The notes: generated from the sequence alone by a model not told the origin. A DNA stretch of 42,313 nucleotides from Bacillota bacterium (GCA_023423335.1 JAFAFU010000060.1:1-42313), one strand, 5' to 3'. Positions 16,944-26,451 are shown, counted from the stretch's first letter. Made by a program: numbers and translations.

Positions 16944-17936
16944 ATGAATGAGGATAATCGTATAACCAGAACCTTCTGGGGTGATAAAAGATATCATTCC
17001 CTTGATTATGAACTTAAGAAATCCTTTGGCGGGAAGGTCTATAAGCTGTCCTTAAATGGCGGTATGAGCTGTCCGAACCGGGACGGTACTCTTGGTTTCA
17101 GGGGTTGCATCTTCTGCAGCGAAGGCGGGTCCGGCGATTTTGCGGCCTCCTGCAGCCTGTCGGTAACCGAGCAGATAGAAGCGGCGAAAAAGCTGGTTTC
17201 CAAGAAACTCACCGGTAAAGAGAGCCTTAAATATATTGCCTATTTCCAGTCCTATACGAATACTTACGCTCCGGTCGGCTATTTAAAAAAGCTTTTTCTG
17301 GAGGCTGTCCATCATCCGGAGATTGCCGTTCTGTCCATCGCCACCAGACCGGATTGCATGGGCGGGGAGGTTCTGTCCCTTCTCCGGGAAGTGAACAAAA
17401 TCAAGCCGGTATGGATTGAGTTGGGGCTGCAGACGATCCATGAGGCAACTGCTGATTTTATCCGCAGGGGATTCACCCTTGAGATCTTTGAAGAAGCCGT
17501 GCACCGCCTCCATGAAGCAGGGATCGCCATCATTGTCCACACCATTCTGGGGTTGCCAACAGAATCAAAACATGATATGTTAAAAACCATGGCATATATA
17601 GGCGGCCTGCCGATTCAGGGCGTAAAACTACAGCTGCTTCATTACCTGAAAGGTACCGACCTGGGAACACTTTATGAGCCGGGTAAAATCAGCGGGATAC
17701 TGTCTCCGGATGAGTACACGGACCTGGTCATCTCCTGTCTGGAGATTCTTCCAAAACATTTGACGATACACAGAATCACCGGGGACGGCCCGAAGAAGCT
17801 GCTCCTTGCACCGGATTGGAGCGCTGATAAGAAAATAGTCCTAAACCGGATTCACCGGGTGATGAAGGAAAGGGATACCTGGCAGGGAAAGGAATATGCC
17901 TCCGGGGACTTTTGTTTCTCTGAAAATCTGTTATAA
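16944..17936 (+). CDS. TIGR01212-family radical SAM protein (YtqA/YhcC-like)
   Basis: A 330-residue radical SAM protein. The iron-sulfur cysteines are C43, C55 and C58 within CPNRDGTLGFRGCIFC, a wide first spacing that marks the TIGR01212/YhcC group rather than the canonical C-x3-C-x2-C. Further motifs are YFQSYTNTYAP, SIATRPDC, ELGLQT and HTILGLP. Substrate is not firmly known; some relatives are linked to tRNA modification. The start at 16944 fits the family but its nearest ribosome site is 36 bases away beyond a hairpin. The gene follows malic enzyme by 46 bases and the DUF4364 gene follows it. Confidence 0.88.
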   Translation: MNEDNRITRTFWGDKRYHSLDYELKKSFGGKVYKLSLNGGMSCPNRDGTLGFRGCIFCSEGGSGDFAASCSLSVTEQIEAAKKLVSKKLTGKESLKYIAYFQSYTNTYAPVGYLKKLFLEAVHHPEIAVLSIATRPDCMGGEVLSLLREVNKIKPVWIELGLQTIHEATADFIRRGFTLEIFEEAVHRLHEAGIAIIVHTILGLPTESKHDMLKTMAYIGGLPIQGVKLQLLHYLKGTDLGTLYEPGKISGILSPDEYTDLVISCLEILPKHLTIHRITGDGPKKLLLAPDWSADKKIVLNRIHRVMKERDTWQGKEYASGDFCFSENLL

Positions 17937-18003
17937 TAAAATGAGAATAACATTCGCAAGGCAGGGATACGATACCTATAACCGAATATCAGGAGGTGCA
18001 CCG

Positions 18004-18525
18004 ATGCAGTCCGATACCTTTATGTTATATAAGCTGATGATACTTTATATTTTAAGCCGAGTAAACTTTCCGCTGACAAACGCACAGCTGACCGCTTTTA
18101 TTCTGGAAAAGGAGTATACCAATTACTTTAATATCCAAAGGGCAATTTCCGAGCTCATCGATGATGCTTTTATCTCGGCGAAAACCATCCGGAACAGCTC
18201 TCTTTACCGGATTACAGGAAGCGGGGCGGAGACCCTGGTCTTCTTCGATAATATGATTTCCTCCGGCATTAAGGAGGATATCGAAGCCTATTTGGCAGAG
18301 AATAAGTATGAGCTGCAGGAAGAAGTATCAACCTCTGCCGACTTCTACCAGATAAAAAAGGGAGAGTATGCAGCCCATCTGTGCGTAACGGAACGCGATA
18401 CTCCCATCATAGACCTGTCCCTGGTGGTAACCACGGAGGAAGAAGCCGCGAAGCTCTGCAGCAATTGGAGGGAGAAAAGCTCTGAGATATATTCTTATCT
18501 GCTATCCTCCCTGCTGGACAGTTAA
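18004..18525 (+). CDS. DUF4364 protein (winged-helix-like)
   Basis: A 173-residue soluble protein whose first 80 residues look like a winged helix-turn-helix (LMILYILSRVNFPLTNAQLT, then a helix ending in the AISELIDD segment, and a beta wing SLYRITGSG). This matches the DUF4364 family of Clostridia, with a probable but unproven DNA-binding role. The ATG at 18004 has AGGAGG seven bases upstream, so the longer frame from 17896, which overlaps the radical SAM gene, is not used. It ends 20 bases before the convergent engB gene. Confidence 0.85.
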   Translation: MQSDTFMLYKLMILYILSRVNFPLTNAQLTAFILEKEYTNYFNIQRAISELIDDAFISAKTIRNSSLYRITGSGAETLVFFDNMISSGIKEDIEAYLAENKYELQEEVSTSADFYQIKKGEYAAHLCVTERDTPIIDLSLVVTTEEEAAKLCSNWREKSSEIYSYLLSSLLDS

Positions 18526-18545
18526 TGCTGTCAGGCAATAACGCT

Positions 18546-19157
18546 TTAGTCTTTTCTGTCCTCCTGCGAAACCAGGCCGCAGAGCTCCTCGATACAATCC
18601 CAGATTTCTTCCCTGCCCTGTTTTGTCAGCGAAGAGAAAGGAAAGATTTTTGTTCCCGGAACGACGTTTAGGCCTTCCCGAAGAAGCTTGATGTGCTTAT
18701 CCTTCTGACTGCGGTTAATCTTGTCCAGCTTTGTCGCTATTATGATGGGATGAAAGCCCTGATAGACGATCCATTCATACATGGTTCTGTCATTTTCAGA
18801 GGGTTCGTGCCGAATATCCAACAGGAGAAAGACAATCTTTAACTGCGCGGATTTTTTCAAATACCGCTCTATCATCTTACCCCATTTTTCTTTCACCGCC
18901 ACATTCACTTTAGCATATCCGTATCCGGGCAGATCCACAAAATACAGTTCATCATTAATATTATAGAAATTAATCGTCTGGGTCTTACCGGGCTGAGCCG
19001 ATGTACGGGCTAAGGACTTTCTGTTCATGAGGGCATTAATCAGGGATGATTTGCCTACATTCGATTTGCCGGCAAAGGCAATCTCCGGCTTATCATTCTC
19101 CGGAAGTACACTTGTAATGCCGCATACGGTCTCCAGGCTGCAATTTTTTATAATCAT
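18546..19157 (-). CDS. engB: ribosome biogenesis GTPase EngB (YsxC)
   Basis: A 203-residue TRAFAC GTPase required for 50S subunit assembly. The G-motifs are clear: G1 AGKSNVGKSSL, G2 T in QPGKTQTINFY, G3 DLPGYGYAKV, G4 ATKLDK and G5 FSSLTKQG. The ATG at 19157 follows a GGAGG by nine bases. The upstream in-frame extension to 19244 contains a hydrophobic stretch foreign to the family. It belongs to the common tig-clpP-clpX-engB order, lying about 155 bases after clpX. Lon, sometimes present between them, is absent. Confidence 0.95.
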   Translation of the reverse strand: MIIKNCSLETVCGITSVLPENDKPEIAFAGKSNVGKSSLINALMNRKSLARTSAQPGKTQTINFYNINDELYFVDLPGYGYAKVNVAVKEKWGKMIERYLKKSAQLKIVFLLLDIRHEPSENDRTMYEWIVYQGFHPIIIATKLDKINRSQKDKHIKLLREGLNVVPGTKIFPFSSLTKQGREEIWDCIEELCGLVSQEDRKD

Positions 19158-19312
19158 CTCTTTATACCTCCAAATAGATGGGCCGTTCCAAAACAACAAA
19201 AATGATAAATAAATGAATAAGGTTGCATTATTCATCAATAACAATTTATGTTATGTTTTGAAACAGCCCGTTATATATCTTTCTTATACTATAAATATCC
19301 GACCGCGGATCG

Positions 19313-20608
19313 TTATGCAATTTCGCCCTTGCTCTTTTTTGTGGAGCGTTTTGTAATCGGCTTTCTGGCAACATTCTCCTCGGAAAGCTCCAGCTTAGGC
19401 TTTTCCGTACCCAGAACCGCTTCCTTGGTAATAATGCACTTGATTGCCTTTGTGTCAGAAGGAATGTTATACATGGAATCCATCATGACAGATTCCATAA
19501 TCGCACGAAGTCCTCTGGCACCAATCTTCCGCTTGAAGCTCTGTCTGGCAATCTCTTCAAGAGCGCCATCTTCAAATACCAGCTCCACACCGTCCATCTC
19601 AAACAGCTTCTTATATTGCTTCGCAATGGCATTCTTGGGCTCCGTCAGGATTCGGACCAAAGCCTCCTCATCCAGGGAATCCAGAGCTACATTTACCGGT
19701 ACTCTGCCCACGAATTCCGGAATTAAGCCGAACTTAATCAGATCCTGGGGCATAACCTGCCGGAACAGTTCACCGACATTTACTTTATTCTTTTCTGTGA
19801 TAAGCGCATTAAATCCGATGGATTTCTGTCCGATTCGGGATTCAATAATTTTTTCAAGTCCGTCAAAAGCGCCGCCGCAGATAAAAAGAATATTCGTAGT
19901 ATCGATCTGGATGAATTCCTGGTGGGGGTGTTTTCTTCCTCCCTGAGGGGGAACGCTTGCTACGGTACCCTCCAGTATCTTAAGCAGGGCCTGCTGCACT
20001 CCCTCACCGGATACATCCCTGGTGATTGAAGTATTCTCGGACTTTCTGGTTATCTTATCGATTTCATCGATGTAGATAATCCCGTACTCCGCCCTTTCAA
20101 TATCAAAATCCGCAGCCTGGATGATCTTAAGGAGTATGTTTTCGACATCCTCACCTACATAACCGGCTTCTGTCAATGCCGTTGCGTCTGCAATAGCAAA
20201 AGGTACGTTCAGCAGCTTGGCTAATGTCTGGGCAAGGTATGTTTTACCGGAACCGGTCGGGCCGATCATCAGGATATTGCTTTTTTGTAACTCCACTTCC
20301 AAATCCTTCTCAGACAGTATCCTTTTATAGTGGTTATATACAGAGACTGCGAGAACCTTTTTGGCTTCCTCCTGGCCGATTACATGCTGGTCCAGAAAGT
20401 TTTTGATTTCTATCGGTTTTAAAAGATTGATGTCCGGATTCATAACTGTGTCACCATCGAATTCTTCCTCAATGATTTCACTGCATATCTCGATGCATTC
20501 GTCACAGATGTATACGCCCGGTCCTGCGATCAGTTTTCTGACCTGGTCCTGTGTCTTGTTACAAAAGGAACATCTCAGCTGTTTTCTGTCATCTACTTTT
20601 CCTGCCAC
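19313..20608 (-). CDS. clpX: ATP-dependent Clp protease ATP-binding subunit ClpX
   Basis: A 431-residue AAA+ unfoldase that feeds substrates to ClpP. The N-terminal zinc-binding domain has C13, C16, C35 and C38. Walker A GPTGSGKTYLA, Walker B IIYIDEIDK, the pore loop GYVGEDVE and the ClpP-docking IGF-type loop (IGFNA) are all present, as is the sensor-2 region GARGLRAIME. The gene starts with GTG at 20608 behind a GAGGTGA site and follows clpP by 44 bases. Confidence 0.97.
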   Translation of the reverse strand: MAGKVDDRKQLRCSFCNKTQDQVRKLIAGPGVYICDECIEICSEIIEEEFDGDTVMNPDINLLKPIEIKNFLDQHVIGQEEAKKVLAVSVYNHYKRILSEKDLEVELQKSNILMIGPTGSGKTYLAQTLAKLLNVPFAIADATALTEAGYVGEDVENILLKIIQAADFDIERAEYGIIYIDEIDKITRKSENTSITRDVSGEGVQQALLKILEGTVASVPPQGGRKHPHQEFIQIDTTNILFICGGAFDGLEKIIESRIGQKSIGFNALITEKNKVNVGELFRQVMPQDLIKFGLIPEFVGRVPVNVALDSLDEEALVRILTEPKNAIAKQYKKLFEMDGVELVFEDGALEEIARQSFKRKIGARGLRAIMESVMMDSMYNIPSDTKAIKCIITKEAVLGTEKPKLELSEENVARKPITKRSTKKSKGEIA

Positions 20609-20652
20609 TGCCTAATCACCTCATTCTCTCTGTAGTACAAGCAAACTGACAA

Positions 20653-21234
20653 TTATCTGTGAGTTAATATTCCATCAATAATACCGTATTCTTTTGCTTC
20701 CTCAGCCATCATATAGAAGTCTCTTTCCGTATCAACCTCAATGACTTCCAAGGGCTTTCCGGTGTTCTTTGCCAAAATCTCATTCAGCCTTTTTCTGGTT
20801 TTAATAATATTATCAGCCACAATCTTAATATCCGTCGCCTGACCTCTTGCTCCGCCGGAAGGCTGGTGAATCATGATTTCAGAGTTGGGAAGGGCAAATC
20901 TCTTACCCTTTGTACCGCCTGACAGCAGGAATGCTCCCATGCTGGCAGCCATACCGATACATATGGTAGATATATCGCTCTTGATATAATTCATGGTATC
21001 ATAAATTGCCATACCTGCTGTGACAGACCCGCCGGGGCTGTTAATATAGAAGTTAATATCCTTACCGGGATCTTCCGCCTCTAAGAAAAGCATCTGTGCA
21101 ACAATCAGGCTGGCAGTTACATCAGTTACTTCTTCACCCAGGAAGATAATTCTATCTTTTAATAATCTGGAGTAGATGTCGTAGCTTCTTTCACCACGGC
21201 TGGTCTGCTCTATGACATAAGGCACTAAACTCAT
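20653..21234 (-). CDS. clpP: ATP-dependent Clp protease proteolytic subunit ClpP
   Basis: A 193-residue serine protease forming a double heptamer with ClpX. The catalytic serine sits in GMAASMGAFLL (near residue 98), the histidine in MIHQPSGG (near 123) and the aspartate in the IEVDTERDFYM region. Length is typical and the N-terminal loop used for ATPase docking is intact. AGGAGG precedes the ATG at 21234. It lies between tig and clpX in the usual order. Confidence 0.97.
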   Translation of the reverse strand: MSLVPYVIEQTSRGERSYDIYSRLLKDRIIFLGEEVTDVTASLIVAQMLFLEAEDPGKDINFYINSPGGSVTAGMAIYDTMNYIKSDISTICIGMAASMGAFLLSGGTKGKRFALPNSEIMIHQPSGGARGQATDIKIVADNIIKTRKRLNEILAKNTGKPLEVIEVDTERDFYMMAEEAKEYGIIDGILTHR

Positions 21235-21301
21235 CTTATTTTCCTCCTATTCTTATCCTAACCCTTTTTTGCAGCGTAACCGGGAAATCCGGGACGCCGA
21301 T

Positions 21302-22588
21302 TTATTTTTCTTTCGCAGCAGCAACTACCAGGTCAACCGCTTTTTGAACCGCGATATCTGCTTTGATCTGATCTTTTTCCTTCTCACCGATCATTTCCTT
21401 CAGCTTATCCGCTTCCATCTGGTAAGCGGCAGCCATATCTGCCAGCTCCTTTTCCAGCTCTTCTTCGGAAACCTCAATATTCTCCGCCTTAGCTACTGCC
21501 TCAAGTACCAGTCTGCTCTGTATCCTCTTAACGGCCTGGGGCCTTAAGCTGTCAAAGAACTTCTTGGAATCCATGCCGGTGTACTGGAAATACTGCTCCA
21601 GGGACAGACCCTGGTATTTCATTCTCTGAACAAAATCCTCTGCAATCTGATTTGCCTGTGCTGTAATCATCGGTTCAGGAATCTCCATCCCTGCATTCTC
21701 AATGATCTTATCAACCACTTCATTTTCCTTGGCTGTCTTTAATTCCTTCTCTTTTGTTTCCTTTATTGTAGCCTTGATATTTTCCTTGTATTCATCCAGT
21801 GTATTAAATTCTGATACATCCTGGGCAAACTCATCATCCAGCTCGGGAAGCTCCTTTAACTTGATCTCATTAATTTTTACCTTAAAGAGCGCCGGCTTGC
21901 CTGCCAGCTCCTTCGCCTGGTATTCCTCAGGGAAGGTAACATTAACTTCCACATCCTCACCGGTCATTTTACCGATCAGCTGATCCTCAAAATTATCAAT
22001 GAAGGAATGGGAGCCGATGGTCAGGGAATAGCCCTCGCCCTTTCCGCCCTCAAACGGTGCTCCGTCGACAAAGCCTTCAAAATCGATAATTGCGATATCA
22101 CCGGACTGAACCGCCCTGTCGTCCACGGTAATCATTCTGGAGTTCTGCTCCAGCTCCTTGTTAATCTGCGCCATCACCTCTTCCTCGGTAACAACCGCAT
22201 CCTTCTTCTCCACCTCGACTCCCTTATAGGCGCCTAAAGTAACCTCAGGCTTTAAAGCAACTTCAGCCGTAAAAATAAAGGCTTTGCCCTTTTCTACCTG
22301 AACCACGTCAATGTCCGGTCTGGATACGATGTCAAGTCCGCTTTCATTTGCAGCCTTCTCATAAGCTCCGGGGATGATCTCGTTAGCAGCATCCTCATAA
22401 AAAATACTTGCACCATATATCTTCTCGATAATTGCACGGGGGGCCTTGCCCTTACGAAAGCCCTGTACGTTAATTTTACCCTTATTTTTAAGATATGCTT
22501 TCTGGATTGCACTTTCAAATTCTTCAGCGGAAGCCTCTATTGTAAGCTTTGCCATGTTTTTGGTTGTTTTTTCAATCTGTAAACTCAT
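21302..22588 (-). CDS. tig: trigger factor, ribosome-associated chaperone
   Basis: A 428-residue chaperone and peptidyl-prolyl isomerase that binds nascent chains at the ribosome exit. The ribosome-docking signature GFRKGKAP lies at residues 43-50. The FKBP-type isomerase domain follows (about 155-245, seen as IIDFEGFVDGAPFEGGKGE and a YSLTIGSHSFI-type strand), then the helical C-terminal arms. AAGGAGG lies eight bases before the ATG at 22588. The gene begins the tig-clpP-clpX-engB run and has its own promoter. Confidence 0.97.
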   Translation of the reverse strand: MSLQIEKTTKNMAKLTIEASAEEFESAIQKAYLKNKGKINVQGFRKGKAPRAIIEKIYGASIFYEDAANEIIPGAYEKAANESGLDIVSRPDIDVVQVEKGKAFIFTAEVALKPEVTLGAYKGVEVEKKDAVVTEEEVMAQINKELEQNSRMITVDDRAVQSGDIAIIDFEGFVDGAPFEGGKGEGYSLTIGSHSFIDNFEDQLIGKMTGEDVEVNVTFPEEYQAKELAGKPALFKVKINEIKLKELPELDDEFAQDVSEFNTLDEYKENIKATIKETKEKELKTAKENEVVDKIIENAGMEIPEPMITAQANQIAEDFVQRMKYQGLSLEQYFQYTGMDSKKFFDSLRPQAVKRIQSRLVLEAVAKAENIEVSEEELEKELADMAAAYQMEADKLKEMIGEKEKDQIKADIAVQKAVDLVVAAAKEK

Positions 22589-22726
22589 TTTGTTTTCCTC
22601 CTTGTTCTATGTACCTCTATCGTATCATCGGTATTTCCCTTATGAATGATATTTGCAAGAAAATGGCGGGTATAAAACCCATGAAGTACAGTTTACCTTA
22701 AATTCTAGATATTTTGACATTAGTAT

Positions 22727-22735
22727 ATTATAACA
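22727..22735 (-). promoter_or_regulatory. extended -10 promoter of tig
   Basis: TGTTATAAT on the minus strand gives an extended -10 with a perfect TATAAT (22732-22727). The -35 region is poor. The leader to tig is about 130 bases. Confidence 0.5.
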
Positions 22736-22783
22736 TAGTGGTTCTGTAAATACCAGATTTTCTTTCTTTGTGTAATATTCAAT

Positions 22784-24127
22784 TTATTCGACATATCCGC
22801 ATTCCCGCATAACACGGATGACTCTGTCGATGCATATTTCGCAGCTCTCATTGGTCTCTGCTTCTACCATGACACGGACCACCGGCTCCGTTCCGCTTTC
22901 ACGGACCAGAATTCTTCCTTCTGTTCCCAGCTCCCTCTCAATCTGGCTGACAATTGCAGTTATCGCTCCATCCTTCATCACAGCCGCTTTGTCCGATACC
23001 TTCACATTCTTCATCAGCTGCGGGAATAGGGTTACGTCCTTATGCAGCTCAGACAGCTTCGATTTACTCTCCAGCATAACCTCCATCAGCTTTAAGGAGG
23101 TCAAAATTCCATCCCCGGTCGTTGCATGCTTGTTGAATATGATATGTCCGGATTGCTCTCCACCGATGGAATGGCCGTTGGCCAGCATATTCTCATACAC
23201 ATATTTATCTCCGACAGAAGTTTTTTCATACCGGATATCCTTTCTGTCAAGGGCTTTATATAATCCCAGATTGGACATAACCGTAGTAACAATCGTATTA
23301 TTTGCAAGGTCACCCCGGTCCTTCATATATACGCCGCACAAATACATAATCAGGTCACCATCTATAATATTGCCCATATCATCCACTGCCAAACATCGAT
23401 CTGCATCTCCATCATAGGCAAAACCCACATCCAGATTGTTTTCCATTACAAAATTTTTCAAGGATTCCATATGGGTGGAGCCGCATTTCAGATTGATATT
23501 CGTCCCATTCGGTTCACCGTTGATCACATAAGTCTTAGCCCCTAAAGCATCAAATACACCTTTTGCAACCGTTGTGGCAGATCCGTTCGCCAGGTCCAGG
23601 CCAATTCTCTTATCCTTGAAGGATCTGGTAGCCAGGGATATCAGATAACCGATATAGCGGTTTCTCCCGATTGCATAATCAACGGTTCTTCCGATCATCT
23701 CCCTTTTTGCTAAAGGCAGGTTATCCTCCTCACAATCGATGTAATCTTCTATCAGCTGCTCTACTTCAGCCTCCAGCTTGTAGCCGCCGCCATTAATTAC
23801 TTTAATTCCATTATCATAAAATGGATTATGGCTTGCCGAAATCATAATGCCGCAATCAAAGCCCTCGGTTCTTACAACATGGGAAATACTGGGTGTAGGC
23901 GTTACATGAAGCAGGTAAACATCCGCACCGCTGGCCGTCAGGCCTGCTACCAGGGAATACTCAAACATATAACTGGATCTTCTGGTATCCTTGCCAATGA
24001 CTATCTTAGGTCTATGCTCCCTGCCATAATAATATCCAAGAAATCTCCCTACTTTATAAGCATGTGTCACCGTTAGATTAACATTTGCCTCTCCCCGGAA
24101 ACCATCCGTCCCAAAATATTTACCCAT
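22784..24127 (-). CDS. glmM: phosphoglucosamine mutase
   Basis: A 447-residue alpha-D-phosphohexomutase that converts glucosamine-6-phosphate to glucosamine-1-phosphate for peptidoglycan precursor synthesis. It has the FGTDGFRG start, the catalytic Ser99 in ISASHNP, the metal loop DGDADR, the sugar-binding GEQSGHI and the phosphate-binding RESGTEPVVRVMVE. GAGAGGG lies about ten bases before the ATG at 24127. Upstream a TTGACA is paired with TATACT at an overlong 20-base spacing, so the promoter is not certain. Confidence 0.97.
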   Translation of the reverse strand: MGKYFGTDGFRGEANVNLTVTHAYKVGRFLGYYYGREHRPKIVIGKDTRRSSYMFEYSLVAGLTASGADVYLLHVTPTPSISHVVRTEGFDCGIMISASHNPFYDNGIKVINGGGYKLEAEVEQLIEDYIDCEEDNLPLAKREMIGRTVDYAIGRNRYIGYLISLATRSFKDKRIGLDLANGSATTVAKGVFDALGAKTYVINGEPNGTNINLKCGSTHMESLKNFVMENNLDVGFAYDGDADRCLAVDDMGNIIDGDLIMYLCGVYMKDRGDLANNTIVTTVMSNLGLYKALDRKDIRYEKTSVGDKYVYENMLANGHSIGGEQSGHIIFNKHATTGDGILTSLKLMEVMLESKSKLSELHKDVTLFPQLMKNVKVSDKAAVMKDGAITAIVSQIERELGTEGRILVRESGTEPVVRVMVEAETNESCEICIDRVIRVMRECGYVE

Positions 24128-24278
24128 TTAACCAGTCCCTCTCTTTATTTATATCAATATCCGATTCCCGGATATCTATCATGCATTATCAGTATATGCT
24201 CCCTTTTTCTTCCGCTTGTCAAATGGAGCAATTTTAATTTTAACATATAGATAAAACAATTGGAAACACAAATTTAAA

Positions 24279-24310
24279 AAACATCACCGGAATTTTCCGG
24301 TGATGTTTTT
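24279..24310 (-). terminator. Rho-independent terminator after the SASP gene
   Basis: A perfect stem ACATCACCGGAA/TTCCGGTGATGT (24281-24292 with 24295-24306) with A-runs on one side and T-runs on the other. It ends the minus-strand spore-protein transcript and could also act in the opposite direction. Confidence 0.9.
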
Positions 24311-24348
24311 CTTTGCTCAGCGCTAGGGCTGAAACATTATTCGATTAA

Positions 24349-24564
24349 TTACTGTCCTGACATTGACTGCTCCTGGCTTCTGATCATACGTTTTACCATT
24401 TCTCCGCCTACGGAACCGTTCTGTTTGCTAGTTAAGTCACCATTATAACCTTGCTTTAACGGAACACCAAGTTCGTTAGCAACCTCCATTTTAAAGCGGT
24501 TAAGAGCTTCTCTAGCCTGAGGAACCTCAGCTCTGTTGGATCCACTGTTATTATTACTTGCCAT
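24349..24564 (-). CDS. small acid-soluble spore protein, alpha/beta type
   Basis: A 71-residue DNA-coating protein of the spore core. The two conserved blocks are present: ALNRFKMEVANELGVPL, which includes the region cut by the germination protease, and GYNGDLTSKQNGSVGGEMV. Such proteins saturate spore DNA and protect it against ultraviolet light and heat. The ATG at 24564 has GGAGGTG about nine bases upstream; the in-frame ATG at 24594 lies before that site. A possible forespore sigma-G -10 (CATTATA) lies at 24648-24642. Its presence shows the organism forms endospores. Confidence 0.96.
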   Translation of the reverse strand: MASNNNSGSNRAEVPQAREALNRFKMEVANELGVPLKQGYNGDLTSKQNGSVGGEMVKRMIRSQEQSMSGQ

Positions 24565-24641
24565 AAAATTTTCACCTCCGTTTAGAATTATCAAAGCAAT
24601 CCATTTCCGAAATCAACTTTTTGTAGGTTCAGCGGCTATAT

Positions 24642-24648
24642 TATAATG
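24642..24648 (-). promoter_or_regulatory. possible sigma-G -10 element of the SASP gene
   Basis: CATTATA on the minus strand fits the forespore -10 pattern CATnnTA, about 80 bases before the SASP start. A good sigma-G -35 was not found, so only the -10 is reported. Confidence 0.35.
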
Positions 24649-24886
24649 AACCAGTTCTCCGGTTCATCGCCGCGAGTGATTTTGGTTTTTGTATTGCCTG
24701 TAATCTTATTGTTAACAGAGAAGGGAATTATTATGATGGTAATTATTGTTTTTCTAACCACAGGTTAGGATAATCCGACAAATAACAAATAAAAAGAATT
24801 AATTAATGTCATTTTCGCATGAGATTTTCATAACTTTCATGCTATTTTCTAAAAAAAGGCGATAACATGGCGGAATTGCCTCAGGG
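24649..24886. other. AT-rich intergenic stretch without a recognised gene
   Basis: Between the SASP promoter and the terminator of the solute-binding-protein gene. It holds a small CTAACC/GGTTAG hairpin near 24756-24771 and no credible reading frame. Nothing else was recognised. Confidence 0.5.
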
Positions 24887-24955
24887 GAAATAAAACAGAG
24901 TATTTTGCCATATTCCATCCTATATTATCGGATTTATCAATGGAAAAATACTCTG
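24887..24955 (-). terminator. Rho-independent terminator after the solute-binding-protein gene
   Basis: Minus strand: CAGAGTATTTT (24955-24945) pairs perfectly with AAAATACTCTG (24906-24896). CCAT/ATGG pairs extend the stem inward, and TTTTATTT follows. It lies about 35 bases past the stop codon. Confidence 0.75.
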
Positions 24956-24989
24956 CATATTCATCTTTATAAATTTATTACTTCAGATA

Positions 24990-26417
24990 TTATTCTACTC
25001 CGCCTTCACCATTTGCCGTATCCAGGAAGGACTTCCATAAGCCCTGAACCTTCTCAATCGATTCAGCGGAGGTCAGAGCTCCTGCATCCAGATCATAGGT
25101 TACATCGCCGTAATCGATACCGGCAATCAGGGACAGATAGGAAATAGTTCCGTGATTCGGCTCATAGAACAGAGGCAATGTCTCATCAACGGCTCTGGTA
25201 TCTCTGAATACGCTGTAATATGGTGTCTTCCAGTCCTCATCCTCGTATCCGGGTGTTGTGGCCGCATACAGATCATATGCAAATGCAATATTCTCTGCCT
25301 GCTCCTTCTCCAAGTTAACCGGCATTACAACAACGTTTTCCGTGAATACGGTCATCATTTCACCCTTAGGTCCCTTCGGGAAGATTACAAAGCCCCAATC
25401 ATCCTCCATGTCTCTCCAGGTATTAACCTTATATTCTTCTGCACACTGCATGGCAACCTTGCCCTCGATAAAGGTAGAGATGAACCAGTCCCAATTGGAG
25501 CCTTCCGGCTGAGGCATATGGTATCCCTTTTCATATAAGCTTCTTCCCCATTCCAAAGCTTCCAGGAAATTCGGCTCATTGGTTGCGTTATAGAATTTGT
25601 TATTCTCGTCAACACCGATGAACTTAGCATCATTGGAGAATACACAGCCACGGAAGAAGTCCTTGGAGAAGCTGGAAATACCCCAGGTATCCATAGCACC
25701 GTCATTGTTGGTATCGCGGGTCAGCTGCTTGGCAAGATCCTCCAGCGCCTGCCAGGTCCACTCACCCTTAGCCTGTAAGTTATATGGAAGATCCGGATCA
25801 AGCCCGGCTTCTTCAAACAATCTCTTATTCCAGAACACACCCAGTCTCGGCTCCATTCTTCCGGTAGCCATACCGTATGTACTGTCACCAAAGGTCATCA
25901 TTTCTCTAACTACCTGGTTCCATTTTTCGTCGTCAAAATTAAAGTTCTCCAGGGTGTTCAGCGGATACAGAAGTCCCTGCTGCAAAGGTGCCGCAATAAA
26001 CTTCTGATCCATTACGAATACGTCAGCCGCGGGGTCGCCTGCCATAATGGAAGATACCACGATTTCCTGATATTCCATCCATGATCCGAGGTTAGCACGG
26101 GTTATGGTGAAATTATATTTCTCCATGAACTCTTGCCTATATGCCTGTGTATCCTCTTCTCTCTGGTCCTTGGGTTCGGGATTCGGATCGGTTGTCCACC
26201 AGTCACCGATCGTTATTGTGATACCGCCTAAATCTCTCGGAACCTCCGTAGGTGTAGGGGTTGCCGGTGTCTCCTCTCCTTCTTGAGAAGGCGCCTGTGT
26301 AGGAGCCGCAGTAGGTCCTGCGGTTTCGTCGGTCTTTTTACCGCATGCCGTAAGCATCGCTGCCATCATAGCAACCGCTAGTAAAAGCACGAATAAATTT
26401 CTGATTTTGGATCTCAT
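24990..26417 (-). CDS. extracellular solute-binding lipoprotein (family 1)
   Basis: A 475-residue lipoprotein. A signal peptide ends in the lipobox LTAC with the lipidated Cys25. A Thr/Pro/Ala-rich spacer follows (about 26-62) and then a type I periplasmic-binding fold of the sugar/oligosaccharide class, with EFMEKYNFTITRANLGSW and DVFVMDQKFIAAPLQQG in the N-lobe. It likely captures a sugar or glycan for an ABC importer. No permease or ATPase gene lies beside it, so it is an orphan that must use a partner elsewhere, or serve as a sensor. The ATG at 26417 has GGGAGG upstream, and promoter and terminator flank it, so it is monocistronic. Confidence 0.9.
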   Translation of the reverse strand: MRSKIRNLFVLLLAVAMMAAMLTACGKKTDETAGPTAAPTQAPSQEGEETPATPTPTEVPRDLGGITITIGDWWTTDPNPEPKDQREEDTQAYRQEFMEKYNFTITRANLGSWMEYQEIVVSSIMAGDPAADVFVMDQKFIAAPLQQGLLYPLNTLENFNFDDEKWNQVVREMMTFGDSTYGMATGRMEPRLGVFWNKRLFEEAGLDPDLPYNLQAKGEWTWQALEDLAKQLTRDTNNDGAMDTWGISSFSKDFFRGCVFSNDAKFIGVDENNKFYNATNEPNFLEALEWGRSLYEKGYHMPQPEGSNWDWFISTFIEGKVAMQCAEEYKVNTWRDMEDDWGFVIFPKGPKGEMMTVFTENVVVMPVNLEKEQAENIAFAYDLYAATTPGYEDEDWKTPYYSVFRDTRAVDETLPLFYEPNHGTISYLSLIAGIDYGDVTYDLDAGALTSAESIEKVQGLWKSFLDTANGEGGVE

Positions 26418-26451
26418 AAACTACCTCCCTTTTAAATAGTAATGTAATTGT

